From positions 6,176,501-6,240,500 of the forward strand of contig NZ_CP150919.1 of assembly GCF_039909015.1 (NCBI RefSeq): a DNA stretch of 64,000 nt, written 5' to 3'. Source of the DNA: Pseudomonas grandcourensis (lineage in GTDB: Bacteria > Pseudomonadota > Gammaproteobacteria > Pseudomonadales > Pseudomonadaceae). Made by a program: the position numbers and the translations under genes. The notes under the pieces are model-generated. The model was not told where the DNA came from and did no database searches. It saw nothing but the letters and a program-made list of their open reading frames with translations. The first letter of the stretch is position 1. Each line of letters begins with the position of its first letter. Of the stretch, positions 11,396 to 21,183 are shown in pieces.

Positions 11396-13318
11396 ATGAG
11401 TATCTTTAGCCACTTCCAACAACGCTTCGAGTCCACACGCCAGGAAGAACTCTCCCTGCAAGAGTATCTTGAGCTGTGCAAAAAAGACCGCAGCGCCTAC
11501 GCTTCAGCCGCCGAGCGCCTACTGCTGGCCATCGGTGAACCGGAACTGCTCGACACCTCGACCAACTCGAGACTGTCGCGCATCTTCTCCAACAAGGTCA
11601 TCCGCCGCTATCCGGCCTTTGAAGACTTCCACGGGATGGAAGAATGCATCGACCAGATCGTGTCGTATTTCCGCCACGCCGCTCAGGGCCTGGAAGAGAA
11701 GAAACAGATCCTTTACCTGCTCGGCCCTGTCGGTGGTGGTAAATCGTCCCTGGCCGAAAAGCTCAAGCAACTGATGGAAAAAGTGCCCTTCTATGCCATC
11801 AAGGGCTCGCCGGTTTTCGAGTCGCCCCTGGGTCTGTTCAACTCCACTGAAGATGGAGCGATCCTCGAGGAAGACTTCGGCATTCCACGGCGCTACCTCA
11901 ACACCATCATGTCGCCATGGGCGACCAAGCGCCTGGCCGAATTCGGTGGCGACATCAGTCAGTTCCGCGTGGTGAAACTCTATCCGTCGATCCTCAACCA
12001 GATCGCCGTGGCCAAGACCGAACCAGGCGATGAAAACAACCAGGACATCTCGGCACTGGTGGGTAAGGTCGATATCCGCAAACTGGAAGAATTCCCGCAG
12101 AACGACGCTGATGCATACAGCTACTCGGGCGCACTGTGCCGGTCCAACCAGGGCCTGATGGAATTCGTCGAAATGTTCAAGGCACCGATCAAGGTGCTGC
12201 ACCCACTGCTGACCGCCACCCAGGAAGGCAACTACAACAGTACCGAAGGCCTCGGCGCGATTCCGTTCACCGGGATCCTGCTGGCTCACTCCAACGAATC
12301 GGAGTGGCACACCTTCCGCAACAACAAGAACAACGAAGCCTTCATCGACCGGATCTACATCGTCAAAGTGCCGTACTGCCTGCGGGTCAGTGACGAAGTG
12401 AAGATCTACGACAAGCTGCTGTTCAACAGTTCGCTGGCCAAGGCGCATTGCGCGCCGGATACCCTGAAGATGCTGGCCCAGTTCACCGTGCTCTCGCGCC
12501 TCAAGGAGCCGGAAAACTCCAACATCTACTCGAAGATGCGCGTGTACGACGGCGAGAACCTCAAGGACACCGATCCGAAAGCCAAGTCGATCCAGGAGTA
12601 CCGCGACAATGCGGGCGTCGACGAAGGCATGAACGGACTCTCGACCCGCTTCGCGTTCAAGATCCTGTCGAAGGTGTTCAACTTCGATCCGCACGAAATT
12701 GCCGCCAACCCGGTGCACTTGCTCTACGTGCTGGAACAACAGATCGAACAGGAACAGTTCCAGGCCGAGACCCGCGAACGCTATCTGCGCTTCCTCAAGG
12801 AGTACCTGGCACCGCGCTACATCGAATTCATCGGCAAGGAGATCCAGACTGCCTACCTCGAGTCCTACAGCGAGTACGGCCAGAACATCTTCGATCGTTA
12901 CGTGCTGTACGCCGACTTCTGGATCCAGGACCAGGAATACCGCGACCCGGAAACCGGCGAGATCCTCAACCGCGTAGCGTTGAACGAAGAACTGGAGAAA
13001 ATCGAAAAACCGGCCGGCATCAGCAATCCGAAGGACTTCCGCAACGAAATCGTCAACTTCGTCCTGCGCGCCCGGGCCAACAACAACGGCAAGAACCCGA
13101 CCTGGCTCAGCTACGAAAAACTGCGGGTGGTCATCGAGAAGAAAATGTTCTCCAACACCGAGGACCTGCTGCCAGTCATCAGCTTCAATGCCAAGGCCAG
13201 CAAAGAGGACCAGCAGAAACACAACGACTTCGTCACACGGATGGTCGAGCGGGGCTATACCGACAAACAGGTACGACTGCTGTCCGAGTGGTACCTGCGG
13301 GTCAGAAAATCACAATAA
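11396..13318 (+). CDS. prkA: PrkA family serine protein kinase
   Basis: The 640-residue protein has an AAA-like N-terminal PrkA domain with an intact P-loop GPVGGGKS (110-117), followed by the C-terminal PrkA kinase-like domain. The family (YeaG in E. coli) is induced by nitrogen limitation and stationary phase; both protein-kinase and Lon-like AAA protease activities have been proposed for relatives. The gene starts at an ATG preceded by GAGGTGACGTC. It heads the conserved prkA-yeaH-spoVR trio, whose products probably act together. Confidence 0.93.
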   Translation: MSIFSHFQQRFESTRQEELSLQEYLELCKKDRSAYASAAERLLLAIGEPELLDTSTNSRLSRIFSNKVIRRYPAFEDFHGMEECIDQIVSYFRHAAQGLEEKKQILYLLGPVGGGKSSLAEKLKQLMEKVPFYAIKGSPVFESPLGLFNSTEDGAILEEDFGIPRRYLNTIMSPWATKRLAEFGGDISQFRVVKLYPSILNQIAVAKTEPGDENNQDISALVGKVDIRKLEEFPQNDADAYSYSGALCRSNQGLMEFVEMFKAPIKVLHPLLTATQEGNYNSTEGLGAIPFTGILLAHSNESEWHTFRNNKNNEAFIDRIYIVKVPYCLRVSDEVKIYDKLLFNSSLAKAHCAPDTLKMLAQFTVLSRLKEPENSNIYSKMRVYDGENLKDTDPKAKSIQEYRDNAGVDEGMNGLSTRFAFKILSKVFNFDPHEIAANPVHLLYVLEQQIEQEQFQAETRERYLRFLKEYLAPRYIEFIGKEIQTAYLESYSEYGQNIFDRYVLYADFWIQDQEYRDPETGEILNRVALNEELEKIEKPAGISNPKDFRNEIVNFVLRARANNNGKNPTWLSYEKLRVVIEKKMFSNTEDLLPVISFNAKASKEDQQKHNDFVTRMVERGYTDKQVRLLSEWYLRVRKSQ

Positions 13319-13348
13319 CCCGCTGCCGGTCAGACCGGTTGTCGTCAG

Positions 13349-13390
13349 CCAGAGACCTGTGTGCGCTTTTTCTGTTACACAGGCCTCTGG
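13349..13390 (+). terminator. Hairpin in the prkA-yeaH spacer
   Basis: Thirteen-base arms (CCAGAGACCTGTG at 13349-13361 and CACAGGCCTCTGG at 13378-13390) pair with one A/C mismatch. No T-run follows, so it is more likely an mRNA stabiliser or processing/attenuation element than a strong terminator. The rest of the 204-base spacer shows no gene. Confidence 0.45.
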
Positions 13391-13522
13391 AAGGTGTTCG
13401 AAAGTCGGTAGCGAGTTCAGGCAGCATCCAAAGCGCTTGGGGGAGCGTTCAACATCCCTCGGCTCTCGGTTCGATGCTGTATCACCGCTCGCCCCTTTCA
13501 GGACAGCTTCTAAGGAGCAGTC

Positions 13523-14794
13523 ATGAGCTATGTGATCGACCGACGTCTCAATGGCAAGAACAAGAGCACGGTGAACCGCCAGCGGTTTCTGCGGCGCTAC
13601 CGTGATCACATCAAGAAGGCTGTCGAAGAGGCGGTCAGCCGGCGCTCCATTACCGATATGGAACACGGCGAACAAATCAGCATTCCCGGCCGCGACATCG
13701 ACGAGCCGGTGCTTCACCACGGTCGCGGTGGCAAGCAGACGGTCGTACATCCGGGCAACAAGGAATTCACCACTGGCGAGCATATCGCCCGTCCACCGGG
13801 AGGCGGCGGCGGTCGAGGCCCCGGCAAGGCCGGCAATTCCGGCGAAGGGATGGACGAATTCGTCTTCCAGATCACCCAGGAAGAGTTCCTCGAGTTCATG
13901 TTCGAGGACCTCGAACTGCCCAACCTGGTCAAGCGCAACCTGACCGGCACCGACACCTTCAAGACCGTGCGGGCCGGGATCAGCAACGAGGGCAACCCGT
14001 CGCGGATCAACATCATCCGTACTCTGCGTTCGGCTCACGCCCGGCGCATCGCCCTGTCCGGCAGCAGCCGGGCAAAACTGCGTGAAGCAAAGGAAGAACT
14101 TCTGCGACTCAAGCTGGAAGAACCAGATAACTTCGGCGATATTCAGGAAATTGAAGCGGAAATCGAAAAACTCAGCGCGCGCATTCACCGCGTGCCGTTT
14201 CTCGACACGTTCGACCTCAAGTACAACCTGCTCATCAAACAACCCAACCCCAGTTCCAAGGCCGTGATGTTCTGCCTGATGGACGTGTCCGGCTCGATGA
14301 CCCAGGCGACCAAGGACATCGCCAAGCGCTTCTTTATCCTGCTGTACCTGTTTCTCAAGCGTAACTACGAAAAGATCGACGTCGTGTTCATCCGCCATCA
14401 CACCAGCGCCCGCGAAGTGGATGAAGAGGAATTTTTCTACTCCCGGGAAACCGGCGGCACCATCGTCTCCAGCGCCCTGAAACTGATGCAGGAGATCATG
14501 GCCGAACGTTATCCGAGCAACGAGTGGAACATCTATGCCGCCCAGGCCTCCGACGGTGACAACTGGAACGACGACTCTCCAATCTGCCGCGACATCCTGA
14601 TCAACCAGATCATGCCATTCGTGCAGTACTACACTTACGTTGAGATCACCCCGCGCGAACACCAGGCCCTGTGGTTCGAGTACGAGCGCATCGCCGAAGC
14701 CTTTTCCGACACTTTTGCCCAGCAACAACTGGTCTCGGCCGGGGATATCTATCCGGTCTTCCGTGAACTCTTCCAGCGCAGGTTAGTGACATGA
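13523..14794 (+). CDS. yeaH: YeaH/YhbH family protein (DUF444, VWA-like)
   Basis: This 423-residue protein belongs to the DUF444 family. A VWA-type MIDAS motif DVSGS occurs at 254-258, with an upstream Gly-rich segment ([11 protein letters not shown], ~92-102) that is probably a flexible linker. It is encoded with prkA and spoVR in many proteobacteria; the function of the trio is not fully known. The ribosome site TAAGGAG precedes the ATG. Its stop overlaps spoVR by 4 bases. Confidence 0.9.
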   Translation: MSYVIDRRLNGKNKSTVNRQRFLRRYRDHIKKAVEEAVSRRSITDMEHGEQISIPGRDIDEPVLHHGRGGKQTVVHPGNKEFTTGEHIARPPGGGGGRGPGKAGNSGEGMDEFVFQITQEEFLEFMFEDLELPNLVKRNLTGTDTFKTVRAGISNEGNPSRINIIRTLRSAHARRIALSGSSRAKLREAKEELLRLKLEEPDNFGDIQEIEAEIEKLSARIHRVPFLDTFDLKYNLLIKQPNPSSKAVMFCLMDVSGSMTQATKDIAKRFFILLYLFLKRNYEKIDVVFIRHHTSAREVDEEEFFYSRETGGTIVSSALKLMQEIMAERYPSNEWNIYAAQASDGDNWNDDSPICRDILINQIMPFVQYYTYVEITPREHQALWFEYERIAEAFSDTFAQQQLVSAGDIYPVFRELFQRRLVT

Positions 14795-16353
14795 CCGCCA
14801 AAGAGCAGAAACGCCAACCAATTTCCACCGGCTCCGAATGGACGTTCGAGCTGATCCAGGCCTACGACCGCGAAATCAGTCGTATTGCGGCTGGCTACGC
14901 ACTCGATACGTACCCCAACCAGATCGAAGTGATCACCGCCGAACAGATGATGGACGCCTACGCCTCGGTCGGTATGCCGCTGGGTTATCACCACTGGTCC
15001 TACGGCAAACACTTCCTCAGCACTGAAAAATCCTACAGCCGCGGCCAGATGGGGCTGGCGTATGAGATCGTGATCAACTCCGACCCCTGCATCGCCTACC
15101 TGATGGAAGAAAACACCATCTGCATGCAGGCACTGGTGGTGGCTCATGCCTGCTATGGGCACAACAGCTTTTTCAAAGGCAACTACCTGTTCCGCACCTG
15201 GACCGACGCCAGTTCGATCATCGACTACCTGGTGTTTGCCAAGCAGTACATCATGCAATGCGAAGAACGCCACGGTATCGACGCAGTCGAGGACCTGCTC
15301 GACTCCTGCCATGCGCTGATGAACTATGGCGTCGACCGTTACAAACGCCCCTATCCGATTTCCGCGGAAGAAGAACGCCGTCGGCAAAAGGACCGGGAAG
15401 AACATTTGCAGAAACAGATCAATGACCTGTGGCGCACCATTCCAAAAGGCGCGGACAAGTACAGCGACAAGGACAACGCACGCTTCCCCGCCGAACCTCA
15501 GGAAAACATCCTGTACTTCATCGAAAAACATGCGCCGCTGCTGGAGCCATGGCAGCGGGAAATTGTGCGCATCGTGCGCAAGATCGCTCAGTATTTTTAT
15601 CCACAGCGCCAGACCCAGGTGATGAATGAAGGTTGGGCCACGTTCTGGCACTACACCCTGATGAACGACCTGTACGACGAGGGCCTGGTCACCGACGGCT
15701 TCATGATGGAGTTCCTGACATCCCACACCAGCGTGGTCTTTCAGCCGGGCTTCGACAGCCCTTACTACAGCGGAATCAACCCCTACACTCTCGGGTTTGC
15801 CATGTACCGGGACATCCGGCGCATGTGCGAAGCACCCACCGAGGAAGATCGCCACTGGTTCCCGGAAATTGCCGGCACCGACTGGCTGGCAGCCATCAAG
15901 TTCGCCATGAGCAGCTTCAAGGATGAGAGCTTCATCCTGCAGTACCTGTCGCCCAAGGTGATCCGTGACCTGAAGCTGTTCAGCATTCTCGATGACGATC
16001 AGAAAGACGACCTGCTGGTGCCGGCCATTCACGATGAAGGTGGCTACCGCATCATCCGTGAAACTCTCGCGGCACAGTACAACCTGGGTAATCGCGAACC
16101 CAACGTGCAGATCTACAGCATCGACCGGCGTGGTGACCGCTCCCTGACCCTGCGTCACCAGCAACACGACCGCAAACCGCTGGGAGAGTCTACTGAGGAA
16201 GTGCTCAAGCACTTGCACCGCCTCTGGGGTTTCGACATCCACCTGGAAACCCTGCAGGGCGATCAGGTCATGAAAACCCATCATGTGCCGCCCAGAAGCG
16301 AGCACAGTGAAGGCGATTACGGCCGCCTGGACCTGGCCGTCATCCATCTTTGA
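14791..16353 (+). CDS. spoVR: SpoVR family protein
   Basis: This 520-residue SpoVR/YcgB-type protein is co-translated with yeaH (ATGA overlap). Conserved blocks include HHWSYGKHF, the His-rich [13 protein letters not shown] and [11 protein letters not shown], which resemble metal-binding helices although no enzymatic role is established. In Bacillus SpoVR affects spore cortex; in Pseudomonas, which does not sporulate, it belongs to the stress/nitrogen-starvation trio with PrkA. Confidence 0.92.
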   Translation: MTAKEQKRQPISTGSEWTFELIQAYDREISRIAAGYALDTYPNQIEVITAEQMMDAYASVGMPLGYHHWSYGKHFLSTEKSYSRGQMGLAYEIVINSDPCIAYLMEENTICMQALVVAHACYGHNSFFKGNYLFRTWTDASSIIDYLVFAKQYIMQCEERHGIDAVEDLLDSCHALMNYGVDRYKRPYPISAEEERRRQKDREEHLQKQINDLWRTIPKGADKYSDKDNARFPAEPQENILYFIEKHAPLLEPWQREIVRIVRKIAQYFYPQRQTQVMNEGWATFWHYTLMNDLYDEGLVTDGFMMEFLTSHTSVVFQPGFDSPYYSGINPYTLGFAMYRDIRRMCEAPTEEDRHWFPEIAGTDWLAAIKFAMSSFKDESFILQYLSPKVIRDLKLFSILDDDQKDDLLVPAIHDEGGYRIIRETLAAQYNLGNREPNVQIYSIDRRGDRSLTLRHQQHDRKPLGESTEEVLKHLHRLWGFDIHLETLQGDQVMKTHHVPPRSEHSEGDYGRLDLAVIHL

Positions 16354-16364
16354 TCCGGTTTGTG

Positions 16365-16416
16365 CCTCCGAAAGCTCGATGCAACGGTTATCCTGTCGAG
16401 CTAACGGAGGTTTTTT
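16365..16416 (+). terminator. spoVR terminator hairpin that contains the cca ribosome-binding site
   Basis: CCTCCG (16365-16370), AA, AGCTCGA (16373-16379) pair with TCGAGCT (16396-16402), AA, CGGAGG (16405-16410). This gives 13 base pairs with a symmetric AA/AA internal loop. Six T follow, and the cca ATG begins at 16417 immediately after. GGAGG of the 3' arm is also the Shine-Dalgarno of cca, six bases before its ATG. Confidence 0.8.
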
Positions 16417-17646
16417 ATGCGGATTTATAAAGTCGGCGGTGCGGTACGCGATCGCCTGCTGGGCAAACCGGTTACCGATATCGACTGGGTCGTGGTCGGT
16501 GCTACCACCGAAGAAATGCTCGCCAAGGGCTTTCGGCCGGTGGGCGCGGATTTCCCGGTGTTCCTTCATCCAAAAAGCGGCGAAGAATATGCCCTCGCCC
16601 GCACCGAGCGCAAAAGCGGACGCGGTTATGGCGGGTTCACTTTTCACGCCAGCCCTGAAGTCACCCTCGAAGAAGACCTGATTCGTCGTGACCTGACCAT
16701 CAATGCCATGGCCGAAGACGATCAGCAGAATCTGACCGACCCGTACCACGGCCAGCGCGATCTCGAAGCGCGCTTGCTTCGTCATGTTTCCCCGGCATTT
16801 GCCGAAGATCCTCTCCGGGTCCTGCGTGTTGCCCGCTTCGCCGCGCGCTACGCGACCCTGGGCTTTACCGTTGCCCCGGAAACCCTGGCACTGATGCGCC
16901 AGCTCAGCGAGTCAGGCGAACTTGAAGCGCTGACCCCGGAGCGCAGCTGGAAGGAAATTTCCCGCGCCCTGATGGAAGATCAGCCACAGGTGTTTGTTGA
17001 GGTTTTGCGCGCATGCGGCGCACTCAAGGTCCTGATGCCCGAGGTCGACGCGCTGTTTGGCGTACCGCAACCACCCGCCCACCACCCGGAAATCGATACA
17101 GGCGCACATACCCTGAGCGTGTTGCAGCAAGCCGCACTACACAAACAGCCGCTGACCGTGCGCTGGGCGTGCCTGTTGCACGACTTGGGCAAGGGCCTGA
17201 CGCCAGAGGAAGAATGGCCGCGACACATTGCCCACGAGTTCAAAGGCCTGAAGCTGATCAAAGCGGTCAATGAACGCTTCAAGGTGCCGAGGGACTGCCA
17301 GGAATTGGCACTGCTGGTGGGCGAGTATCACACCCACGGGCATCGCGCTCTTGAGCTGAAGCCATCGACATTGCTCGAATTGCTGCAGAGCTTCGACATC
17401 TACCGTCGGCCACAGCGGTTCGAGGAGTTCATCGCAGCATGCGAGATGGATGCGCGTGGGCGCAAAGGGCTTGAGGAAAGAAGTTATCCACAGGCAGATT
17501 ATTTGCGCGGCGCGGCAACTGCAGCTCGTAGCGTGGCGGTTCAGCCGTTGCTGGAGAAAGGCTTCAAGGGGCCGGAGCTGGGGGAGGCGATCAAGCGCGA
17601 GCGGCTAAAAGCCTTGAAAGCCTACAAAGAGACCGAGTCGATCTGA
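16417..17646 (+). CDS. cca: Multifunctional CCA tRNA nucleotidyltransferase
   Basis: The 409-residue enzyme adds or repairs the 3' CCA of tRNAs. The class II nucleotidyltransferase head has GGAVRD (7-12) and the catalytic DID (21-23), followed by RRDLTINAM and the DPLRVLR region. A C-terminal HD phosphohydrolase domain (HDLGKG, around 255) adds 2',3'-cyclic phosphodiesterase and phosphatase activities, as in the bacterial multifunctional form. Its ribosome site lies inside the hairpin described at 16365-16416. Confidence 0.95.
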   Translation: MRIYKVGGAVRDRLLGKPVTDIDWVVVGATTEEMLAKGFRPVGADFPVFLHPKSGEEYALARTERKSGRGYGGFTFHASPEVTLEEDLIRRDLTINAMAEDDQQNLTDPYHGQRDLEARLLRHVSPAFAEDPLRVLRVARFAARYATLGFTVAPETLALMRQLSESGELEALTPERSWKEISRALMEDQPQVFVEVLRACGALKVLMPEVDALFGVPQPPAHHPEIDTGAHTLSVLQQAALHKQPLTVRWACLLHDLGKGLTPEEEWPRHIAHEFKGLKLIKAVNERFKVPRDCQELALLVGEYHTHGHRALELKPSTLLELLQSFDIYRRPQRFEEFIAACEMDARGRKGLEERSYPQADYLRGAATAARSVAVQPLLEKGFKGPELGEAIKRERLKALKAYKETESI

Positions 17647-17650
17647 AAAG

Positions 17651-17715
17651 CTTCGCGAGCAGGCTCGCTCCCACTGGCTTACGCTAACCCTGTGGGAGCG
17701 AGCCTGCTCGCGAAG
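17651..17715. repeat. REP palindrome pair, inverted
   Basis: Two REP copies with the GAGCCTGCTCGCGAA / TTCGCGAGCAGGCTC core face each other about 15 bases apart, between the convergent ends of cca and folK. Confidence 0.9.
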
Positions 17716-17727
17716 ACGTCAGTAAGA

Positions 17728-18246
17728 TCACAACAAATCTGAAGATGTCAGTTGCTCACCACGCCATTCGAACGCCACTGGCGCCAACACCTGATCGATC
17801 TGCGCCTCAGCCCACAAGGTCGCAAAGCTCTTGCTCGCGCCCGGGTGCACGAGATCCGGCGCTATCAACGACAACGGCCACAGAACGAACGCATTTTTCA
17901 GAATTTCTGCCCGCGGCAAGATCAAGCCATCGAAGTTGCCCACCAGGTCACCGAACAACAACACGTCGATATCCAGCGGCAAACCTCGGCGATCCGGTGC
18001 GTAACGACCGTTATCCGCCTCGATGAATTTCAATCGACGATCAAGCTCCATCAGCGGCAGATCGGTATACGCCGACACCACGAAATTGAAGAACGGCCCG
18101 CTCTTGATGCCCACCGGCTGGCTTTCGAACACCGCCGAACAGCGGATATCGACCAGGAACGCCGCCAAAGCATCGAGCCCCGCCCGCAAATGGGTTTCAC
18201 GCTCGATATTGCTACCGAGCCCGAGGTACACCTGAGTCAGCGACAT
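17728..18246 (-). CDS. folK: 2-amino-4-hydroxy-6-hydroxymethyldihydropteridine pyrophosphokinase FolK
   Basis: This 172-residue HPPK has the N-terminal YLGLGSNIERE motif and the signature DRRGLPLDIDVLLFGD, which contains the paired aspartates that bind magnesium. It pyrophosphorylates 6-hydroxymethyl-dihydropterin in folate synthesis. The start overlaps the folB stop by 10 bases, so successive pathway enzymes are translated together. Confidence 0.94.
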   Translation of the reverse strand: MSLTQVYLGLGSNIERETHLRAGLDALAAFLVDIRCSAVFESQPVGIKSGPFFNFVVSAYTDLPLMELDRRLKFIEADNGRYAPDRRGLPLDIDVLLFGDLVGNFDGLILPRAEILKNAFVLWPLSLIAPDLVHPGASKSFATLWAEAQIDQVLAPVAFEWRGEQLTSSDLL

Positions 18247-18593
18247 CCGCGCTCGATCTCCACGCCCACACCGCCGGTGGCAGCCGGGATGGCGCCGGGC
18301 TTGGTCAGCTTCAGGCGCATCCAGGTGATCTTGAATTCGCTCATCAGCACTTCAACCAGGCGCTCGGCAAAGGTTTCCACCAGCTGGAATTGCGCCTGCT
18401 CGGCAAACGCCTGGATGCGCGAGGAAACACTGGCGTAGTCGAGCGCCAGGGTCAGGTCGTCACCGGCTGCGGCCGGGCGATTATCCCAGGCGAAGCTCAG
18501 ATCAAGACGCAAGCACTGTCGGATGCCTCGTTCCCAGTCGTAGGCACCAATCACCGTGTCGACTTCCAGGCCCTCGATAAACACTCTGTCCAA
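18237..18593 (-). CDS. folB: Dihydroneopterin aldolase FolB
   Basis: This 118-residue tunnelling-fold enzyme converts 7,8-dihydroneopterin to hydroxymethyl-dihydropterin. I set the start at the TTG at 18593 ([20 protein letters not shown]) because GGAG lies 7 bases upstream on the coding strand. A second TTG at 18617 would add eight unconserved residues. Use of TTG may keep expression low. FolB is first in the folB-folK pair and diverges from plsY. Confidence 0.9.
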   Translation of the reverse strand: MDRVFIEGLEVDTVIGAYDWERGIRQCLRLDLSFAWDNRPAAAGDDLTLALDYASVSSRIQAFAEQAQFQLVETFAERLVEVLMSEFKITWMRLKLTKPGAIPAATGGVGVEIERGCR

Positions 18594-18667
18594 GCACTTC
18601 TCTCCGCTACACGACAAGGGCGCAATGCGCCGTTAGAATCAGGGCTTCCTCGCCCGGAATAGTTAGC

Positions 18668-19237
18668 ATGTTTTGGTTATTGGCGATCCTCGCCTACCTG
18701 CTCGGCTCTCTGTCCTTTGCCATTTTGCTCAGCCGCCTGACCGGTAACCCCGATCCGCGAATGAGTGGCTCGGGCAATGCCGGTGCCACCAACATGTTGC
18801 GCCTGGCCGGCAAGAAACTCGCCATCCTGACCCTGCTCGGCGACCTTTGCAAAGGCCTGCTGCCGGTACTGATTGCGCGTCTTGCGGGCCTTTCGCAGCA
18901 GGAACAGGCCTGGATTGGCGTCTATGCCGTCATCGGCCATCTGTTTCCATTGTACTTTCGCTTTCGCGGCGGCAAGGGTGTCGCCACCGCTGCCGGCATG
19001 TTGCTGGGGCTATACCCGCCCGCAGCCCTTCTGGCGGTCTGCGCCTGGCTCTTGACGTTCTACCTGACCCGCACCAGCTCCCTGGCCGCCCTCATCGCCA
19101 CACCGCTGACCCTGCCGTTGCTGGCCTGGCAGGAACCGGCCGCCCTGCTGCCCATGAGCGCGCTCACCGGGCTGATCGTCTGGCGTCATCGCGGCAATCT
19201 ACGCGACCTGTTTGCCGGGCGCGAACGGCATTTCTAG
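18668..19237 (+). CDS. plsY: Acyl-phosphate glycerol-3-phosphate acyltransferase PlsY
   Basis: PlsY is a 189-residue polytopic inner-membrane enzyme that makes lysophosphatidate from acyl phosphate and glycerol-3-phosphate. The three conserved cytoplasmic loops are visible: [26 protein letters not shown] and the C-terminal [13 protein letters not shown]. It lies between divergent folB and convergent tsaD, an arrangement common in gammaproteobacteria. Confidence 0.95.
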   Translation: MFWLLAILAYLLGSLSFAILLSRLTGNPDPRMSGSGNAGATNMLRLAGKKLAILTLLGDLCKGLLPVLIARLAGLSQQEQAWIGVYAVIGHLFPLYFRFRGGKGVATAAGMLLGLYPPAALLAVCAWLLTFYLTRTSSLAALIATPLTLPLLAWQEPAALLPMSALTGLIVWRHRGNLRDLFAGRERHF

Positions 19238-19260
19238 CAGCCGGACATGAGCACCGCTCA

Positions 19261-20286
19261 TCACAGCGCCGACAACTGCTCCATCGGCCAACGCGCCTGC
19301 ACGCTGATCGCCAGGCTTTCCTGCTGACCGGCCTGCAAGCGCTGACAACCGGCGAACGCGATCATTGCGCCATTATCGGTGCAGAACTCAGGGCGCGCAT
19401 AAAACACATCGCCCTTCATGTCGCCGAGCATTTTTTCCAGGGAAGTGCGCAACGCCTTGTTGGCACTGACGCCCCCTGCAATCACCAGGCGCCTCATGCC
19501 AGCAGCCTTCAGGGCACGCTTGCACTTGATGGTCAAAGTCTCCACCACGGCCTGCTGGAACGCCAGCGAGATGTCGCAACGGGCTTGCTCGCTGTCGTCC
19601 CCGGCGCTGACGCACTGTTGCCAGGTGTTCAGCGCAAAGGTTTTCAGGCCACTGAAGCTGAAATCCAGGCCCGGACGGTCGCACATCGGACGCGGGAAGA
19701 CGAAACGTCCTGCAACGCCCTGCTCTGCAAGGCGAGCAATCTCCGGTCCGCCCGGATAATTGAGCCCCATCATCTTGGCCGTCTTGTCGAAGGCTTCGCC
19801 GGCAGCGTCATCCAGGGTCTCGCCCAGGAGCGTGTACTGACCAATTCCGTCGACCTGAACCAGTTGCGTATGACCACCCGACACCAACAAAGCGACGAAC
19901 GGAAATTCCGGCGGTTGCAACTCCAGCATCGGCGCCAGCAAGTGGCCTTCCATGTGATGCACGCCGAGGGCCGGAATGCCCCAGGCAAACGCCAGCGCCT
20001 GAGCGCAGGAAGCCCCGACCAGCAAGGCACCGACCAGGCCAGGACCCGCGGTGTAGGCGATCGCATCGATCTCGGTCGGCACACAGTCGGCCTCGGCCAA
20101 CACCTGACGAATCAAGGGCAGCATGCGTTTGACGTGATCGCGCGAAGCCAGCTCCGGCACCACGCCACCATAGGCGCGATGCAGGTCGATCTGACTGAAC
20201 AACGCGTCGGCCAGCAAGCCGCGTTCACTGTCATATAATGCGACACCGGTTTCGTCGCAGGAGGTTTCTAATCCCAGTACTAGCAT
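19261..20286 (-). CDS. tsaD: tRNA N6-threonylcarbamoyladenosine transferase TsaD
   Basis: This 341-residue ASKHA-fold protein transfers the threonylcarbamoyl group to A37 of ANN-decoding tRNAs, together with TsaB and TsaE. The metal-binding HxxxH is H111/H115 in HHMEGH. The N-terminal [11 protein letters not shown] and the nucleotide-binding GGVSAN motif are intact. It diverges from rpsU across about 200 bases. Confidence 0.95.
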   Translation of the reverse strand: MLVLGLETSCDETGVALYDSERGLLADALFSQIDLHRAYGGVVPELASRDHVKRMLPLIRQVLAEADCVPTEIDAIAYTAGPGLVGALLVGASCAQALAFAWGIPALGVHHMEGHLLAPMLELQPPEFPFVALLVSGGHTQLVQVDGIGQYTLLGETLDDAAGEAFDKTAKMMGLNYPGGPEIARLAEQGVAGRFVFPRPMCDRPGLDFSFSGLKTFALNTWQQCVSAGDDSEQARCDISLAFQQAVVETLTIKCKRALKAAGMRRLVIAGGVSANKALRTSLEKMLGDMKGDVFYARPEFCTDNGAMIAFAGCQRLQAGQQESLAISVQARWPMEQLSAL

Positions 20287-20391
20287 GGGTTTGCGCCTTG
20301 TTTAGGCTGAATTCGAAGGCGCGCATAATAGTCGTCGCGTGATGCCCCGACCAGCGGTTTTCGATCAGAGGCTTTGCATTCCGAGCGTTGA

Positions 20392-20461
20392 GGGGTTAAC
20401 ATCCGCAACCCTTAAAAACCGACGTCTTCAAGTGCTCTTTTGCCGCGAGGATGTTGACCCC
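20392..20461 (+). promoter_or_regulatory. Long inverted repeat in the rpsU leader
   Basis: GGGGTTAACATCC (20392-20404) and GGATGTTGACCCC (20449-20461) form a 13-bp stem with a single T.G wobble, enclosing 44 bases that can form an inner GCAA/TTGC pair. The element ends 24 bases before the rpsU start. The wobble is compatible with an RNA stem, possibly for S21 autoregulation, but a DNA operator is not excluded. Confidence 0.5.
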
Positions 20462-20485
20462 GGTAATGAATGAAGGTAGCTCTGG

Positions 20486-20701
20486 ATGCCAGCCGTCAAA
20501 GTAAAAGAGAACGAACCCTTCGACGTAGCTCTGCGTCGTTTCAAGCGCTCCTGCGAAAAAGCCGGTGTACTGGCTGAAGTTCGTAGCCGCGAATTTTACG
20601 AGAAGCCAACTTCTGAGCGTAAGCGCAAAGCAGCAGCCGCTGTTAAGCGTCACGCCAAGAAAGTTCAGCGCGAACAGCGCCGCGCCGTTCGTCTGTACTA
20701 A
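20486..20701 (+). CDS. rpsU: 30S ribosomal protein S21
   Basis: S21 is 71 residues and very basic ([21 protein letters not shown] at the N-terminus). It lies on the small subunit near the anti-Shine-Dalgarno end of 16S rRNA and promotes initiation. It is the first gene of the rpsU-dnaG-rpoD macromolecular-synthesis set. GAAGGTAGCTCTGG lies before the ATG. Confidence 0.97.
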
Positions 20702-21183
20702 TACACAGACGATCGTAGCAAGCTTCTGCCAAGCCCGGCCCTCAGCCGGGCTTATGGCATTTGCGTAAAACGCTTGATGCTTCACTGTCGAAGCCGCAGA
20801 CGCGACCGAGACAAATCTGCTTCACCGCGTCAGACCTGGCTCTTTTGCCAGCGGTGCACGTCTTTTCTGACGAGCCTTTCAAGGCTACTGACGAGCACAC
20901 CCACTGATTCCTCTCACGACGATCAGCCCAAGGCACCTGCTTGCGTGCCAGATGATGAGCTATCCGAGGCCTATGATTGGCCGCAGCGGATTCAGCGCAA
21001 CACATTCAAACAGTCGAATACTGAATTGGCATTAACGTCAGTGGATTTTCGGCAGATACACTTCCCGACAACGATTACGCAGACGACACTGGTCGAGCCG
21101 CACACTTTGCGCGCCTCAAACAATGACCGCCGTCCGGTCGCCGTACGTTACGGGATCCTTTCAGCGCAGATGACGAGAACGCC
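20702..21183. other. rpsU-dnaG spacer without a gene
   Basis: This 482-base spacer holds one terminator-like hairpin (20731-20753) and no convincing gene. The longest plus-strand frame (20774-21196, 140 codons) overlaps the start of dnaG, lacks a ribosome site and matches nothing I recognise. In P. aeruginosa a yqeY/GatB-domain gene occupies this position; it is absent here, as I recall it also is in P. putida. Confidence 0.6.
20731..20753 (+). terminator. Internal hairpin after rpsU
   Basis: AAGCCCGGC and GCCGGGCTT form a 9-bp stem with a CCTCA loop, 30 bases after the rpsU stop. Only a short mixed T tract follows, so partial termination (attenuation) before dnaG is more likely than a full stop. 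In E. coli an internal terminator at the same place lowers primase relative to S21. Confidence 0.65.
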
